DNA of 64,000 nt from Peptococcaceae bacterium 1198_IL3148 (GCA_036763105.1 JBAIYS010000009.1:62001-126000); one strand, 5' to 3'. Counted from the stretch's first letter, positions 26,122-35,894 are shown. The notes: generated from the letters alone by a model not told the origin. A program made the numbers and translations.

Positions 26122-27987
26122 TTACAGATTAACGGTTAGACCGGTATCGTATTTGTACTCATCAATGATTAATGAAATTTTGTATTCACCGGTAATGCCT
26201 TCTCTGCTGATTGGGAATTCAACTGACCGTTCATCGCTTTCCATGAAGGTACCTACACACATGGCCAGGAATGGACGTTTGGTGGTTGGTACAAAGTAGC
26301 TATGGGTGGTTTCTCCTTCTAACAATACCATTACCATTTGTCCTTTTTCAAATAAAGCTTTAAAGATCAGTCTATCTGCTTCCAGGCCAAATTTAGCTTC
26401 GTACTTTTCAGGTACCATGCCGCCATTTTCCAACTCCGGAATGGTGGAAAATTCTTCGGTTACACCTAAGCTACCCAGTAGTTCACCTTTACCAAAGGTT
26501 AATACATCCTCGGCACAGTAGAGTCTCAATTTTTCAGCCCGATAGAAGTTAGCTGGCAATTCCATTTCGTATTTTACTACATCATCTTTAATTTCGACAG
26601 TGACGGAACGGAATTCCACTTTCTTTTCATCTTCACCTCTAAATTGTACCGGTGGCTTATTACAGGTTTCGCCATCAAATTTACCGATACCACCGGAGTG
26701 TACCATGTAGTGTCCTTCACCGTAATATTCTACGTTACTGATATAGGTTGAGAAGAATTCTTCTCCTCTTTCTTTACCATATTGCCATACTTGTTCAATT
26801 TCCATTTTGTCGGTGTCAATGTGATATCTAACCCCACGGGTGAAGTTGTCTTTAGCTGCCACATAATTTTCTTTCTTTTTGGCTCTCCAGTGACCATTAT
26901 CTAAAACCATTACATCGCCATCCGGTAACATCACACAAGCGTGTTGCTCATACTGCCAGTCAAAATCGCCTTCACCCACTGGCTTAAAGAAATATTTGTC
27001 TACCATTTCCTGTGGCCATCCCTCTGGGTCACCGATAATCCAGTTCAGTTCACCAGTTTCAAAGTCGAGGTTAATGATAGCGTCTTGGTGACGTCCGGAC
27101 AGAGTCAAACTGTTGGTTCTCTTATCGTACCAAACGGCGTTGTTATGGAACCAGTCGTGAGCATCTTGGCTGCCGGAACCAGCCACATCGGTAGGCAGTA
27201 CTTTTTGGTAATCCCAAGTTTTAATAATTTTACCGGTTTGGCGGTCTACCATTACCAGCATGTCTTCCACGGTACCCCGGGGTAGATGTTGAGTACAGAT
27301 TAGTAAGTTACCATCGGGCATTTCAAATTGGTCATGGTGGTAACCACTGGGCAGACGATATTCTTTGTAGATCTTACCAATCATACCCATTTCATAAAGA
27401 CCGGTGGTGTGGTAAGGCGGGGTCACCAAACGGTTGGTACCAATTAATAGGCGGCCATTTCTCACTCTCTTAATGTCGAAAGCAAAGTTTAAAGTACCAT
27501 ACCAACGCACATCACCTTTGTAGTCATAACCTGCGGTCATAGCGGCAGAGGTGGGACTGACAAACATAATATTGTCTTCAAAATACTCCGGAGTGGTGGT
27601 AATCTTGGTCACTGGTTTTACATCTTCTGGAGCTGCTTCGGTTTGAATGGTCAGCACAATGCTTTCACCATTAGTTAATTTCAGTTCCACTTTGTTAGCA
27701 TAATCTGCATACAAGCCATATACAGGAATGGTATGTTCGGTGGCTGGTGAGAAGCTAAATCTAATATCGCCAGCTGGTTCTTTACCATTAACAATTACGG
27801 TTACTCCCACTGGTTCAGCAGTTTTAAACATTATTAAAGCGGTTAAAGGAGCAATCAGGTATGGATTTAATTTTACATAAGGGTTGGCAAAGGTATGTTC
27901 ACCTTGTTGGTATTCAGCTAAAAAAGCTTGTTCGGCACGGAATTGTTCATCAATAATGTGCTCAAATTCTTTAAATAAAACTGTCAT
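26122..27987 (-). CDS. Arylsulfate sulfotransferase (ASST), no signal peptide
   Basis: 621 residues. An N-terminal Ig-like domain (about 35-115) is followed by a six-bladed propeller. Family motifs are present: GYHHDQF, HDWFHNNAVWYD (His281, Asn283), SGRHQDAII, and QHACVMLPDGDVMVLDNG, in which His349 matches the histidine that carries the sulfate. ASST moves sulfate from one phenolic sulfate ester to another phenol without PAPS. The E. coli type is periplasmic. Here there is no signal sequence (MTVLFKEFEHIIDEQ), so it is probably cytosolic. The adjacent DASS permease (62 bp upstream, same strand) could bring in the sulfate ester. The natural substrates are unknown. Confidence 0.88.
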   Translation of the reverse strand: MTVLFKEFEHIIDEQFRAEQAFLAEYQQGEHTFANPYVKLNPYLIAPLTALIMFKTAEPVGVTVIVNGKEPAGDIRFSFSPATEHTIPVYGLYADYANKVELKLTNGESIVLTIQTEAAPEDVKPVTKITTTPEYFEDNIMFVSPTSAAMTAGYDYKGDVRWYGTLNFAFDIKRVRNGRLLIGTNRLVTPPYHTTGLYEMGMIGKIYKEYRLPSGYHHDQFEMPDGNLLICTQHLPRGTVEDMLVMVDRQTGKIIKTWDYQKVLPTDVAGSGSQDAHDWFHNNAVWYDKRTNSLTLSGRHQDAIINLDFETGELNWIIGDPEGWPQEMVDKYFFKPVGEGDFDWQYEQHACVMLPDGDVMVLDNGHWRAKKKENYVAAKDNFTRGVRYHIDTDKMEIEQVWQYGKERGEEFFSTYISNVEYYGEGHYMVHSGGIGKFDGETCNKPPVQFRGEDEKKVEFRSVTVEIKDDVVKYEMELPANFYRAEKLRLYCAEDVLTFGKGELLGSLGVTEEFSTIPELENGGMVPEKYEAKFGLEADRLIFKALFEKGQMVMVLLEGETTHSYFVPTTKRPFLAMCVGTFMESDERSVEFPISREGITGEYKISLIIDEYKYDTGLTVNL

Positions 27988-28048
27988 TTACGTTTCCTCC
28001 TTTAAAATTTATTTAACAAATTAATGTATTTAGGAACCTTGTCAAAGG

Positions 28049-29554
28049 TTAAAACATTACCCTTGACAAAGGCAGGCCAACTAACAAGAAAATAGCAAAG
28101 GTAGCAACTAAAATAATACCACCATATTTAAGAACATCGCTTTGATCAACCCAATCTTTATTACCAATCAAAATGGCGGCATAGGGTGATGCTGCCGGGG
28201 TTAGAATGGCCATATGCATGGCAAATGTTAACAAGGTAGCCATACCCGCTGGGTTGGTGCCGTTTTGTAAAGCAAAGCTGTACATGATGGGCATTAACAA
28301 CACACCCATAACGCCGTTGTTGGCAAAGTTAGTCACAAACATACCAAATATTAGTAAGATCACTGCAAAGGCTATTTGTGAACGACCGCCAAGTAGTGGA
28401 CTTAATGCTTCGGTAGCCCACTCACTAATGCCGGTACCTTCGGCTGTTAAAGCACCTGAGATAACCATGGCCATTGCCACCAGGAAATAAACATCCCAAG
28501 TCACATATTTACCAATAATCTCTTTAAAATTAATAATTGGTTGGCCATCCACCTTAACCATGCACAAACCAACAATGAAGGCTAACACCACACCCCAAGG
28601 ACCAATCTGGTCGATTAGGGCAACGAAACCGATGGTCTTGGGTAAAATACTGGGTATAAGGATCATAATCAGGTAGCCAAACAAACAACCAAACAGGATT
28701 TTTTGACGTATATCCATCGCTGGTAACCTGTCCTGTTCAAAGCGTTCGGTACTAATATCAGCAATTTTGCTCATATCTGGTCTGAAAACAAATTTAATTA
28801 GTAAGCTATAAACAATGATACCTAAGGTTGATACGATAAAGCCAAAGGACATATAGGATAAATAGTCGATAGCAACACCAGTAACCTTTTCAAAGGCGCC
28901 CACAATCATTAATGCAGACCCAGTAAAGGGCTTGGCAGCTTGTCCAGAGATAGCAGCAAACATAGTGCCAATAACCATAATGGTGGTGTACTTGTCACCT
29001 TTTTTATAACCAACATCGTTTAAAATACTGTACAGGATGGACCACATTAATAATAAAGCAGGTAGAATGTTGGCCGACAGCGCCGCCAAAACATAGGTAC
29101 AAAAGAGAAAGATAAAACTAAACATTACTGGACGACCGTTGATCACTTTTCTGGTTAAAAACCATCTACTGATGTATTGGGTAACACCAGCGTGTTGGAT
29201 AGCACCAAATAAGATCATGGCAAAGAGTACTAAAACCGGCACGGTATCCCCTAGGGATAACATAAAAATCTGTTTCATGGGGGCATAATCAGTTAAACCT
29301 AACGCGATCAAACCTAACAAACTGGGCCACAGCGTACCAATAAAGGACCACATATAAATTAGCCCTAGAAAAACACCTAATACTTTCATACCTAGCGGAG
29401 TAATTTGACCAAAGGGCTCTAAAGCACCAAAACCAAACATGAATAACATACCGATGATACAGTGAATATAATATAAGATATTTTTTGCTGATGCAGCCGC
29501 GACAACACTTGCGTTAATGCTTTTATTCACTTTAAACTCCTCCTTAACCACCAA
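28049..29554 (-). CDS. DASS/SLC13-type anion:sodium symporter
   Basis: 501 residues and about 12 hydrophobic segments. The divalent anion symporter pattern is seen in AAISGQAAKPFTGSALMIVG and in FVTNFANNGVMGVLLMPIMY with LTPAASPYAAIL. It imports di- or tricarboxylates, sulfate or related anions with sodium. It is upstream of and probably in one operon with the ASST gene, which hints that the cargo is an aryl sulfate or a product of that reaction; this is an inference from position. A Crp-like site and an inverted repeat lie in its promoter region. Confidence 0.85.
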   Translation of the reverse strand: MVVKEEFKVNKSINASVVAAASAKNILYYIHCIIGMLFMFGFGALEPFGQITPLGMKVLGVFLGLIYMWSFIGTLWPSLLGLIALGLTDYAPMKQIFMLSLGDTVPVLVLFAMILFGAIQHAGVTQYISRWFLTRKVINGRPVMFSFIFLFCTYVLAALSANILPALLLMWSILYSILNDVGYKKGDKYTTIMVIGTMFAAISGQAAKPFTGSALMIVGAFEKVTGVAIDYLSYMSFGFIVSTLGIIVYSLLIKFVFRPDMSKIADISTERFEQDRLPAMDIRQKILFGCLFGYLIMILIPSILPKTIGFVALIDQIGPWGVVLAFIVGLCMVKVDGQPIINFKEIIGKYVTWDVYFLVAMAMVISGALTAEGTGISEWATEALSPLLGGRSQIAFAVILLIFGMFVTNFANNGVMGVLLMPIMYSFALQNGTNPAGMATLLTFAMHMAILTPAASPYAAILIGNKDWVDQSDVLKYGGIILVATFAIFLLVGLPLSRVMF

Positions 29555-29597
29555 TAATACGACTATGTAGCCCCTAAGTATTAAGCTTTATTGTGTA

Positions 29598-29613
29598 TGT
29601 GATCTTATTTACA
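29598..29613. promoter_or_regulatory. Crp/Fnr-type operator candidate
   Basis: TGTGA-TCTTAT-TTACA is a near-perfect match to the TGTGA-N6-TCACA dyad used by Crp-type proteins. It lies 44 bp upstream of the symporter start. A gene for a Crp/Fnr regulator follows next door, so self-contained control of the symporter-ASST operon is likely. The distance suggests repression or a promoter-overlapping site. Confidence 0.5.
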
Positions 29614-29619
29614 ATTAGT

Positions 29620-29665
29620 ATGATAACAAAAATGATTGTCGAAAAAATATAACCTATGTTATCAT
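29620..29665. promoter_or_regulatory. Inverted repeat upstream of the symporter
   Basis: ATGATAACA (29620-29628) and TGTTATCAT (29657-29665) are perfect reverse complements spaced by 28 bp in the promoter region of the symporter-ASST operon. This could be a two-site operator. The binding protein is unknown. Confidence 0.4.
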
Positions 29666-29736
29666 TTTGATCTTTTTGTTCTTTTATTTACAAGGATTTA
29701 TTGGTAAAGGTATTAAATGCTGGGCATACATAACAA

Positions 29737-29764
29737 GAAGCCAAGGGACTAAACCCTTGGCTTC
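29737..29764 (-). terminator. Terminator of the Crp/Fnr gene
   Basis: GAAGCCAAGGG and CCCTTGGCTTC form an 11-bp stem with a 6-base loop, about 45 bp past the regulator's stop. Its shape recalls the REP palindromes, but the sequence differs. Confidence 0.7.
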
Positions 29765-29810
29765 CTAGTGTTTTACTGGTATTGGCTCGCTATGCTCTAT
29801 ATAATAAAAA

Positions 29811-30470
29811 TTAGTATTCAATGGTTTTTTCGGCCTGTGCATATGCTGTTAAGCGGTCTTTATCCAGAATAACAATGCCGGCCCTTTCTTTACTAATAAC
29901 GCCTTCTTCTTTTAAGGCTTTGATTATTTTAGCCACCGTAACCTTGTGGATACCTAAAAATTGACTAATCTTAGTGTGATTGCTGTAGTCCTTGTTAACC
30001 AATAGTCTGCCTTGTTTTTGTTGGGAATTTTTTAATAATAACTCACAAAGGCGATTGGCCACCTTGCCCTCTTGGCGGGCTTGAAATGAACTGGTCAACT
30101 CGCGCAACTCAGCCATGGCCATTGAAACCAGTTGAGTCAATATATTAGGCTTGTCTTGCACATACTGCAGAAAAGTCTCCTTAGGAATTTTGTAGCAACT
30201 ACAATTGGTCTTGGCAATGAAGTTATTAACACTGGTCTCGTTATCAGTATATAAAATTAAAACTCCCAACATACATTCAATGAAGCTATTGTTACTGGCT
30301 TCTTTAACGCCAAAGATAATTTCATCACCCTTTTCGGTAAAGGTGGTGCGATAACAAGACCCTGATGCTAAATAATACAAAAACTGAATTTTTTCCCCTT
30401 GGCGAATAATATACTCACCCTTTTTAAACTCACAACTGACAACATCAGTTAGCTCCAGCATACCGTTCAT
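29811..30470 (-). CDS. Crp/Fnr-family transcription regulator
   Basis: 219 residues from the ATG at 30470 (MNGMLELTD), which has a GGAAAGGAGAG ribosome site; an upstream in-frame start at 30512 lacks one. A cyclic-nucleotide-type effector domain (FKKGEYIIRQGEKIQFLYYL) covers about 15-120. A winged helix with NHTKISQFLGIHKVTVAKII covers about 165-210. The effector domain has cysteines (NCSCYKIP) but not the four-cysteine Fnr cluster, so it is more like CprK-type regulators that bind organic ligands. It probably controls the neighbouring symporter-ASST genes. Confidence 0.88.
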   Translation of the reverse strand: MNGMLELTDVVSCEFKKGEYIIRQGEKIQFLYYLASGSCYRTTFTEKGDEIIFGVKEASNNSFIECMLGVLILYTDNETSVNNFIAKTNCSCYKIPKETFLQYVQDKPNILTQLVSMAMAELRELTSSFQARQEGKVANRLCELLLKNSQQKQGRLLVNKDYSNHTKISQFLGIHKVTVAKIIKALKEEGVISKERAGIVILDKDRLTAYAQAEKTIEY

Positions 30471-30589
30471 GCCAACTCTCCTTTCCAGGACCCCCCCTAT
30501 GCGCAGCGCCAAATATATTTTGAATCTATATTATATTCCCCAATAAACCTCGTTTTTCTTTACACTAACTTGTGGAAATTCCGCTGTTG

Positions 30590-31782
30590 TCAGCAGTTTT
30601 CTACTGATGGGCGGGGTCGATAAAGGTAATAGATAACAGCAGCTATAATTAGCGGTATCAAGGTAATGAAGAACATAATCTGATAGCTTAAGGCCTCAGC
30701 CAAAAAGCCAAAGAAGATGTTGCCCACACCAAGGCCCAGGTCAAAGGCAATAAAGAAAGTACCGGTGGCCGCACCCCGCCGGTGAGGAGCCACATAACGC
30801 ACCGCCAACGCCTGTAATGTCGGCATGACAAAACCAAAGCCCCAGCCAAAAAAGGCCCCTGCAATGATAAATTCGGTAAGGGTATTGGCTAAACCCAAAA
30901 CAACCACACAAACAAATAAACTTAAATGACCAATCAGTAGTACTAAATCAGTGCGTCCTCGGTCAGTCATACGACCAGCTATCGGTCGTGACAGTAACGT
31001 TAACACAGCATTGGCAGTGAAAAATAGGCCCACGTTGGCCACACCTCGCTCAACGGCGTACAAAGCAACAAAGGGAATAATGGCACCGTTAAGGATGGCT
31101 AAAGAGCACATCACCACCGATGGCAGCGCTGCCTTTTTCTCCAACAATCCGGCCAACACCTCGCCAATGGTATCCGGTGCCGCATTGGCAACCACCCCGT
31201 TGGTACCTCGTACAGGTAAGCCACAGAATAGCGCCACCACCGCCAACACTGAGATAGTTATAAACATGGTTGTGTAACTACTGGTTTCCACTAACCATAC
31301 ACCGGTCATTGGCGCCAGCGCCATAGCCAAGGCCGTGGTTAAACCAAAATAGCCCATCCCTTCCCCCATGCGGGCGGTGGGTAAAATATCCGCCACCATG
31401 GTACTGGCGGCGGTACTGATCATACCAAAGGCCATCCCATGTAGTGCCCGCACCAATAACATTAAGGGTATATTCGTTGCCAAACGGTAAAAGGAAACTA
31501 CCACCACTGCGGCCACCATGCCCCAGAGCATAATCTTTTTACGGCCGTAATTGTCCACTAACCAACCAGCAATAACACGCATAATCAACGCACCAATGGT
31601 AAAGGAAGCCATAACCAAGCCGACATTCCCTTTATCTCCGCTGATATCCACCACATACAGTGCAGCGTGGGTAACAGCATGTGCATACTCATAAATACAG
31701 CTAGGTTGGCTATACACAGTAAAATAAAATTGTTCGTCCAGATGGGGCCTGGTTGCGCCATCGTTTTTAAATCACCAGTCAA
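30590..31782 (-). pseudogene. MFS transporter with a one-base frameshift
   Basis: The main frame (to about 31668) carries MFS motifs: GWLVDNYGRKKIMLWG between segments 2 and 3, and GRPIAGRMTDRGRTDL in the second half, with 12 expected segments. The N-terminus lies in another frame, starting at TTG 31782 or ATG 31761 after a GGAGGG site: NNFILLCIANLAVFMSM, then HMLLPTL. Adding one C at about 31668 joins LLPTLPLYVVDISGDKG, the normal order. The gene is whole apart from that base, so this is either a recent mutation or a sequencing error. The substrate is unknown. Confidence 0.8.
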
Positions 31783-31870
31783 AAGAAACCCTCCAATGCT
31801 AAAAAGCTGTGCCCAGGACACAGCTTGATGTCAAAAAGTAATTTAACAATTATACTGCAACAACAAGAAA

Positions 31871-31935
31871 AAGACAAGGGGACGGGTCCCTTGTCTTTTC
31901 TGATTGGGAAGACAGCGGACCTGTCCCCCTGTCTT
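31871..31935. repeat. REP/BIME element 5
   Basis: A complete palindrome (AAGACAAGGGGACGGGTCCC plus TTGTCTT), then a second unit ending GTCCCCCTGTCTT. Its last two T form part of the stop codon of the chemoreceptor gene at 31934. Confidence 0.88.
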
Positions 31936-33535
31936 ATTCGGTGGCGACTTTAAATTGGGCCACTGCCAATTGCATTTGGTTGGCAATTTCAGCCAGCTCC
32001 TGGGTGGCAGAGGATATCTGCTGGGTGGTGGAGGTAATCTGCTCATTGCTGGCTGCCACCTGTTCCATCCCTTCGCTACTTTGTTGGTTGCCTTCTTTAA
32101 TATCTTCTATCATTTCAATGGTACCATTAGTTGAGGCCACAATCTCTGCCAATGCTTGACCAGCTTCGGAGGCCAGGCGCACCCCGTCCTCCACCTCTTG
32201 ACCAGCTTGCTTCATGGTGCTATTGGCCAGTTGAGCACCGGTTTGTACCTGATCAATCAGTTGGGCAATTTCTTTAGTGGCATTGGCAGATTGCTCGGCT
32301 AATTTCCGCACCTCGTCGGCAACCACCGCAAACCCTTTACCGTGTTCACCGGCCCGGGCGGCCTCAATGGCGGCATTTAACGCCAACAAATTGGTTTGCT
32401 CGGCTATTCCGGTAATGACATTGGTAATTTTGCCAATCTGATTGGAGAGGTCATGTAAATTTTCCACCGACTTTTCTACTTCATGGGCGGAAGTGGCTAT
32501 GGCATTTATTTTTACCACCGTTTGTTTAACCGTTTCATTGCCAGCAAGGGCCACTTGGGCCACCTTTTTGGCTTCCGTCACCGTCTTTTCTGCATTGGCA
32601 AAACCGGCCGCGGCGGTGGCGGCCACTTCACTGGAGGTGCTGGCCATTTCCTCCACTGTGGCGTTAACCTCTTCTCCCGAGGCAGCCAACTCTTCACTGT
32701 GGGCCGCCAAGGTTTGGGCATGGTGGCCCATATCCGCTATCATTGCACCCAACTTTTGTGCCATGTTGTTAAATGTGCCGGCTAAATCACCAATTTCGTC
32801 ACTGCTCTTCACCTGTATTTGCTGGCTGAAATCCCCTTCGGCAAATCTATTGGCATCTTCAGTCAGCTCCAAAATGGGCTTTCTAATCATATTAGTTAAT
32901 ACAATAGCCAAAACGACGCCTACAACAACTGTTAATACCGCAAATATAATTGTATATCTTTGGACAGTAGTAGAATTATCTTTAGCTTCGAACATGTATT
33001 GTTCTCTAACATTGCTGTTTTCTTTAACTAAACCCGCTATTATACTCTCTAGTTCGGAACCTAAAGCTGATTGACTGCTGCGCGCCAAATTAAATTGTTC
33101 TTCAACATAGGCTGCGTCTTGTTCACTATTCTGCCCTTTAACTTTTTGCTCAACAGCAGGCATTAACATCTCTGTTACCGATTGGTCATATTCCGCCAGT
33201 AAGTTGTTTAAATCTACAACCTTTGATTTATTTTTTTCAGCAGCTATATCTTGTAACTGACCCACCATTTGCATAACGTTTTCCATATGCATACGATACT
33301 CTTCTTTTCTCTTTTCATCAGCAGCAATAGTATATCCCCTAATACTGGCCATCACTGCATAATATTCCGCTTGAATATCCTTTTCCAACCCTAAACGCTG
33401 GTTATAAACATCTATATTCTCTAAATGTTCAATGGTGCTGTGACTTACGTTATAGCTGTACACCCCCAATACCAAAAGTAAAACAATTAGTGCAACATAT
33501 CCTCCGGCAATTTTAGTACCAATTCTTACCTTCAT
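31934..33535 (-). CDS. Methyl-accepting chemotaxis protein
   Basis: 533 residues. Membrane segment one at about 8-28 ([20 protein letters not shown]), a four-helix-bundle type outer sensor (about 30-185), segment two at about 190-212 ([21 protein letters not shown]), HAMP (about 213-265), and the signalling hairpin tip [19 protein letters not shown] with [15 protein letters not shown]. The ligand is unknown. It is a single gene on the minus strand. Its stop codon overlaps REP element 5. Confidence 0.95.
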   Translation of the reverse strand: MKVRIGTKIAGGYVALIVLLLVLGVYSYNVSHSTIEHLENIDVYNQRLGLEKDIQAEYYAVMASIRGYTIAADEKRKEEYRMHMENVMQMVGQLQDIAAEKNKSKVVDLNNLLAEYDQSVTEMLMPAVEQKVKGQNSEQDAAYVEEQFNLARSSQSALGSELESIIAGLVKENSNVREQYMFEAKDNSTTVQRYTIIFAVLTVVVGVVLAIVLTNMIRKPILELTEDANRFAEGDFSQQIQVKSSDEIGDLAGTFNNMAQKLGAMIADMGHHAQTLAAHSEELAASGEEVNATVEEMASTSSEVAATAAAGFANAEKTVTEAKKVAQVALAGNETVKQTVVKINAIATSAHEVEKSVENLHDLSNQIGKITNVITGIAEQTNLLALNAAIEAARAGEHGKGFAVVADEVRKLAEQSANATKEIAQLIDQVQTGAQLANSTMKQAGQEVEDGVRLASEAGQALAEIVASTNGTIEMIEDIKEGNQQSSEGMEQVAASNEQITSTTQQISSATQELAEIANQMQLAVAQFKVATE

Positions 33536-33721
33536 TACTATTCCCCCTGTTGATGATATAGTTAAATGTTTGGTATACCCAGTATTCAGTCACAAAATTC
33601 GACCATGTATTGGATAAATTGACAAAATAGTGTTCGCCATAAGTGAATGCAAACCCTTCCATTTTTTAATTTTTTATTAATTTTTTATTACGGTAAGTTA
33701 AAGGTGAATTAAATTCTCTCT

Positions 33722-33865
33722 CCCCAAAAAACCATTGTTGAGGACGTTTCTGCAAAGCTCGTTGACCTCATCTATGGTGATTTAACCGCCCAAGAGGCGG
33801 AGGAATTTGCGCGGTTATTAAACAAGGTCAAATTGAGATTGGATAAAAACTGTTATAAAGTATAA
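33722..33865 (+). pseudogene. Possible C-terminal remnant of a MarR-type regulator
   Basis: An open frame without a start codon encodes IVEDVSAKLVDLIYGDLTA and then QEAEEFARLLNKVKLRLDKNC to a stop at 33863. This resembles the dimerisation helix and tail of MarR-family proteins. No helix-turn-helix part is present upstream, where a low-complexity A/T run lies. The identification is weak because the segment is short. Confidence 0.4.
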
Positions 33866-33905
33866 GGACAAGGGATACACCCTTTAGGATGTACTCCTTG
33901 TCCTT
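33864..33905. terminator. Bidirectional terminator
   Basis: AAGGACAAGG and CCTTGTCCTT with further pairing inside form a stem of about 18 bp, followed by a T-run on the plus strand. It lies just before the stop of the arginase-fold gene and after the regulator remnant, so it can serve both strands. Confidence 0.75.
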
Positions 33906-33910
33906 TTTCT

Positions 33911-34612
33911 CTAAGCCAACATATAATTAATTTGATCTGATAAACTAATATTTTGGGGGTCCCACTTTCTCGGTGGGCAGTTGATTACTTGATATTTAAA
34001 CCCCATAGCGCCAATGAACTGCTTGAATTTATAATCAAACCAGGGCGGTGTCCAGGCCCCGGATCTACATATATGAATGGCAGCCACTTTATCTTTGCTG
34101 TTTAAATCCTGCGGTGATGGATAATGGATGTTGTAGGCATCGTTCATCGCTTTAAAATACTCTGGTTTTTCACTGGTAAAGGGACTGTAGATAATATGGG
34201 CAGAGTCAATCAGTTTATTCTTAAAGAGTTTGCCTAACCAATTAGCACAGTTGACTTCAAAGTTAAGGGACGAAAGGCCGCCATAACCCAAATCAGCATG
34301 GGCATCAAAAAGATATACCACGTTGCAATGATTGGTTAGCGCTATATCATAGGATACTGCGTGGGAATCTGAAACATAGGCCTTGGTATCGGCGGTCAAT
34401 GGAAAAACTTTTTTAATTCGCTGCCAAAAATCATCCACTTGACTAGATAACTGATAACAATTTTGCAGGTTCTGACCTCGGTTCTTGGCTTGCAAATAGC
34501 GCTTATACCATAGGCTAATTATGTTTTTGTTGTTCTCTAAATAGGAGCCCCAATTTTCTTTGGCGGTGTAAATAAAATAATCCCAATCAATAGACAATAA
34601 ACATTTTCCCAT
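33911..34612 (-). CDS. Arginase-fold protein (UPF0489-like), CIRCE-controlled
   Basis: 233 residues. The start LLSIDWDYF, the central DSHAVSYD and VVYLFDAHADLGYGG carry the Asp/His pattern of arginase/deacetylase-type metal sites (DAHAD). The rest fits UPF0489-like proteins, whose function is unknown. It is a single gene with a ribosome site AGGAGGCGATTTAA before the ATG. A perfect CIRCE operator lies 54-80 bp upstream, so the gene should be controlled by HrcA and induced by heat or protein-folding stress. That is unusual, since CIRCE normally precedes groES or dnaK operons. Confidence 0.6.
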   Translation of the reverse strand: MGKCLLSIDWDYFIYTAKENWGSYLENNKNIISLWYKRYLQAKNRGQNLQNCYQLSSQVDDFWQRIKKVFPLTADTKAYVSDSHAVSYDIALTNHCNVVYLFDAHADLGYGGLSSLNFEVNCANWLGKLFKNKLIDSAHIIYSPFTSEKPEYFKAMNDAYNIHYPSPQDLNSKDKVAAIHICRSGAWTPPWFDYKFKQFIGAMGFKYQVINCPPRKWDPQNISLSDQINYMLA

Positions 34613-34665
34613 TTAAATCGCCTCCTAAACAATGAGAAAAAGCTCTCTCTATTAATGGTCATCCA

Positions 34666-34692
34666 TTAGCACTCGCCTTATTAGAGTGCTAA
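34666..34692 (-). promoter_or_regulatory. CIRCE operator (HrcA site)
   Basis: TTAGCACTC-N9-GAGTGCTAA, a perfect match to the CIRCE consensus. On the minus strand a TTGACT box followed 16 bp later by TAAAAT lies directly upstream (34696-34723), so the operator sits just after the promoter of the arginase-fold gene. Confidence 0.93.
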
Positions 34693-34757
34693 TAATATTA
34701 TTTTATTACTTTTCCAGCAAAAGTCAATTGGTCAAGGAGCCGTTAGGCTCCCTCGGC

Positions 34758-35894
34758 CTATTTGGTTGGGGAAGAAAAGGTGTCATGAAAATCGGGGGAT
34801 TGTTTTTTCTTGACAAAGGGGCCAATTGGCAAGGTACCATATTTTAACCAATCAACATTGGTACCATAAATTAGTTTCTTTAGTAGAGCGTTATTTTCTG
34901 CCTTCACTATCTTATCAAAGGTTGGATCGTCGATGCTGTCATAGAAATTTCTCGCCTTACCCATCACCCCAATAACCTTTTTATACTCCTTGACCAGTTC
35001 ATCATAACTGGTATTTTCTATAATTGACCGGGCAGCCATGGCCCCGGAGGCCACTGCGGTGGCACCACCCAAGCCCAAAAAGGGATCTAAAAAGCAGCCC
35101 TGGTCGCCCACAAACAAACAGTTTTCCCAACTGGCATTGGCGGAATGGGCACTGACGTGGGTGCGGTCGTAAGTGCCCAACAGCGTGTACTGCCCTAAAA
35201 TATTTTCTGTTGCTAAAAAATCTTTCCAACATTGATTTAACTCTTCCCAACCACCAATGTGGGGCACAGTAACGTATAAAGAGGCTATTTGATTGCTAAA
35301 GGGAGCGAGAAAGGCATAACCATCTTTAAGGATCTCTTTATTGCCCCAAACCATAGCAGTGTTGGGGTTAAATTTACCATATATTTTAGCCACCCGGCTA
35401 TAGGCCACCAAATATTGTTGCCAATCCTGCAAATACTGATCTGATACATAGTCCTCGCTTCTGCTACCGGTGGCCACGATAACATAATCATACCTTTGGC
35501 GTAGGTTTTCTATGGTTTCCCTTTGCTCGTATAGAATCTTAGTGTATTTCAGTTCCTTGGCAATTTGATTCATTAACGAATTAGGCTCGGGACCAATAAT
35601 GAAACTATAGCCAATTACCTCTTTTTTCACTTCTGCCTTGGAGTTTTGGCTGTGAATAATTAAATTATTGATTATTTCCAATGGTGCTAAATTTATGTCC
35701 AGCAATTTATTTAGGTAATCTAAAGGTTCATTGGAAATGCTGCGGTAAGCCATTTTTAAAACAACACCCACATGGGAGTAATGGTCACCCACCAGGGCAT
35801 TTTGTTCATAAATATCAGCCTTAAAACCGTTTTTCTCCAACACCAATGCCGCCGACAGCCCGGAAATACCGGCCCCTATAATTGCTATCTTCAC
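34758..35894 (-). CDS. FAD-dependent oxidoreductase (geranylgeranyl reductase-like)
   Basis: 378 residues from a GTG at 35894 (MKIAIIGAG), chosen because GGAGG lies 8 bp upstream; an ATG at 35924 would add ten residues unlike the family. The Rossmann motif GAGISGLSAALVLEKNGF binds FAD. VIVATGSRSED and the second FAD motif ENCLFVGDQGCFLDPFLGLGGATAV follow, as in GGR/para-hydroxybenzoate-hydroxylase-type flavoproteins. The substrate is unknown. It ends 65 bp before the CIRCE element but faces the same way as the genes on each side. Confidence 0.8.
   Translation of the reverse strand: MKIAIIGAGISGLSAALVLEKNGFKADIYEQNALVGDHYSHVGVVLKMAYRSISNEPLDYLNKLLDINLAPLEIINNLIIHSQNSKAEVKKEVIGYSFIIGPEPNSLMNQIAKELKYTKILYEQRETIENLRQRYDYVIVATGSRSEDYVSDQYLQDWQQYLVAYSRVAKIYGKFNPNTAMVWGNKEILKDGYAFLAPFSNQIASLYVTVPHIGGWEELNQCWKDFLATENILGQYTLLGTYDRTHVSAHSANASWENCLFVGDQGCFLDPFLGLGGATAVASGAMAARSIIENTSYDELVKEYKKVIGVMGKARNFYDSIDDPTFDKIVKAENNALLKKLIYGTNVDWLKYGTLPIGPFVKKKQSPDFHDTFSSPTK

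Noticed and set aside
29737-29764. A fifteenth REP copy
   Set aside because: The hairpin is similar in shape (GAAGCCAAGGG) but differs in the core and lacks the GGGGAC centre, so it is listed as an ordinary terminator.
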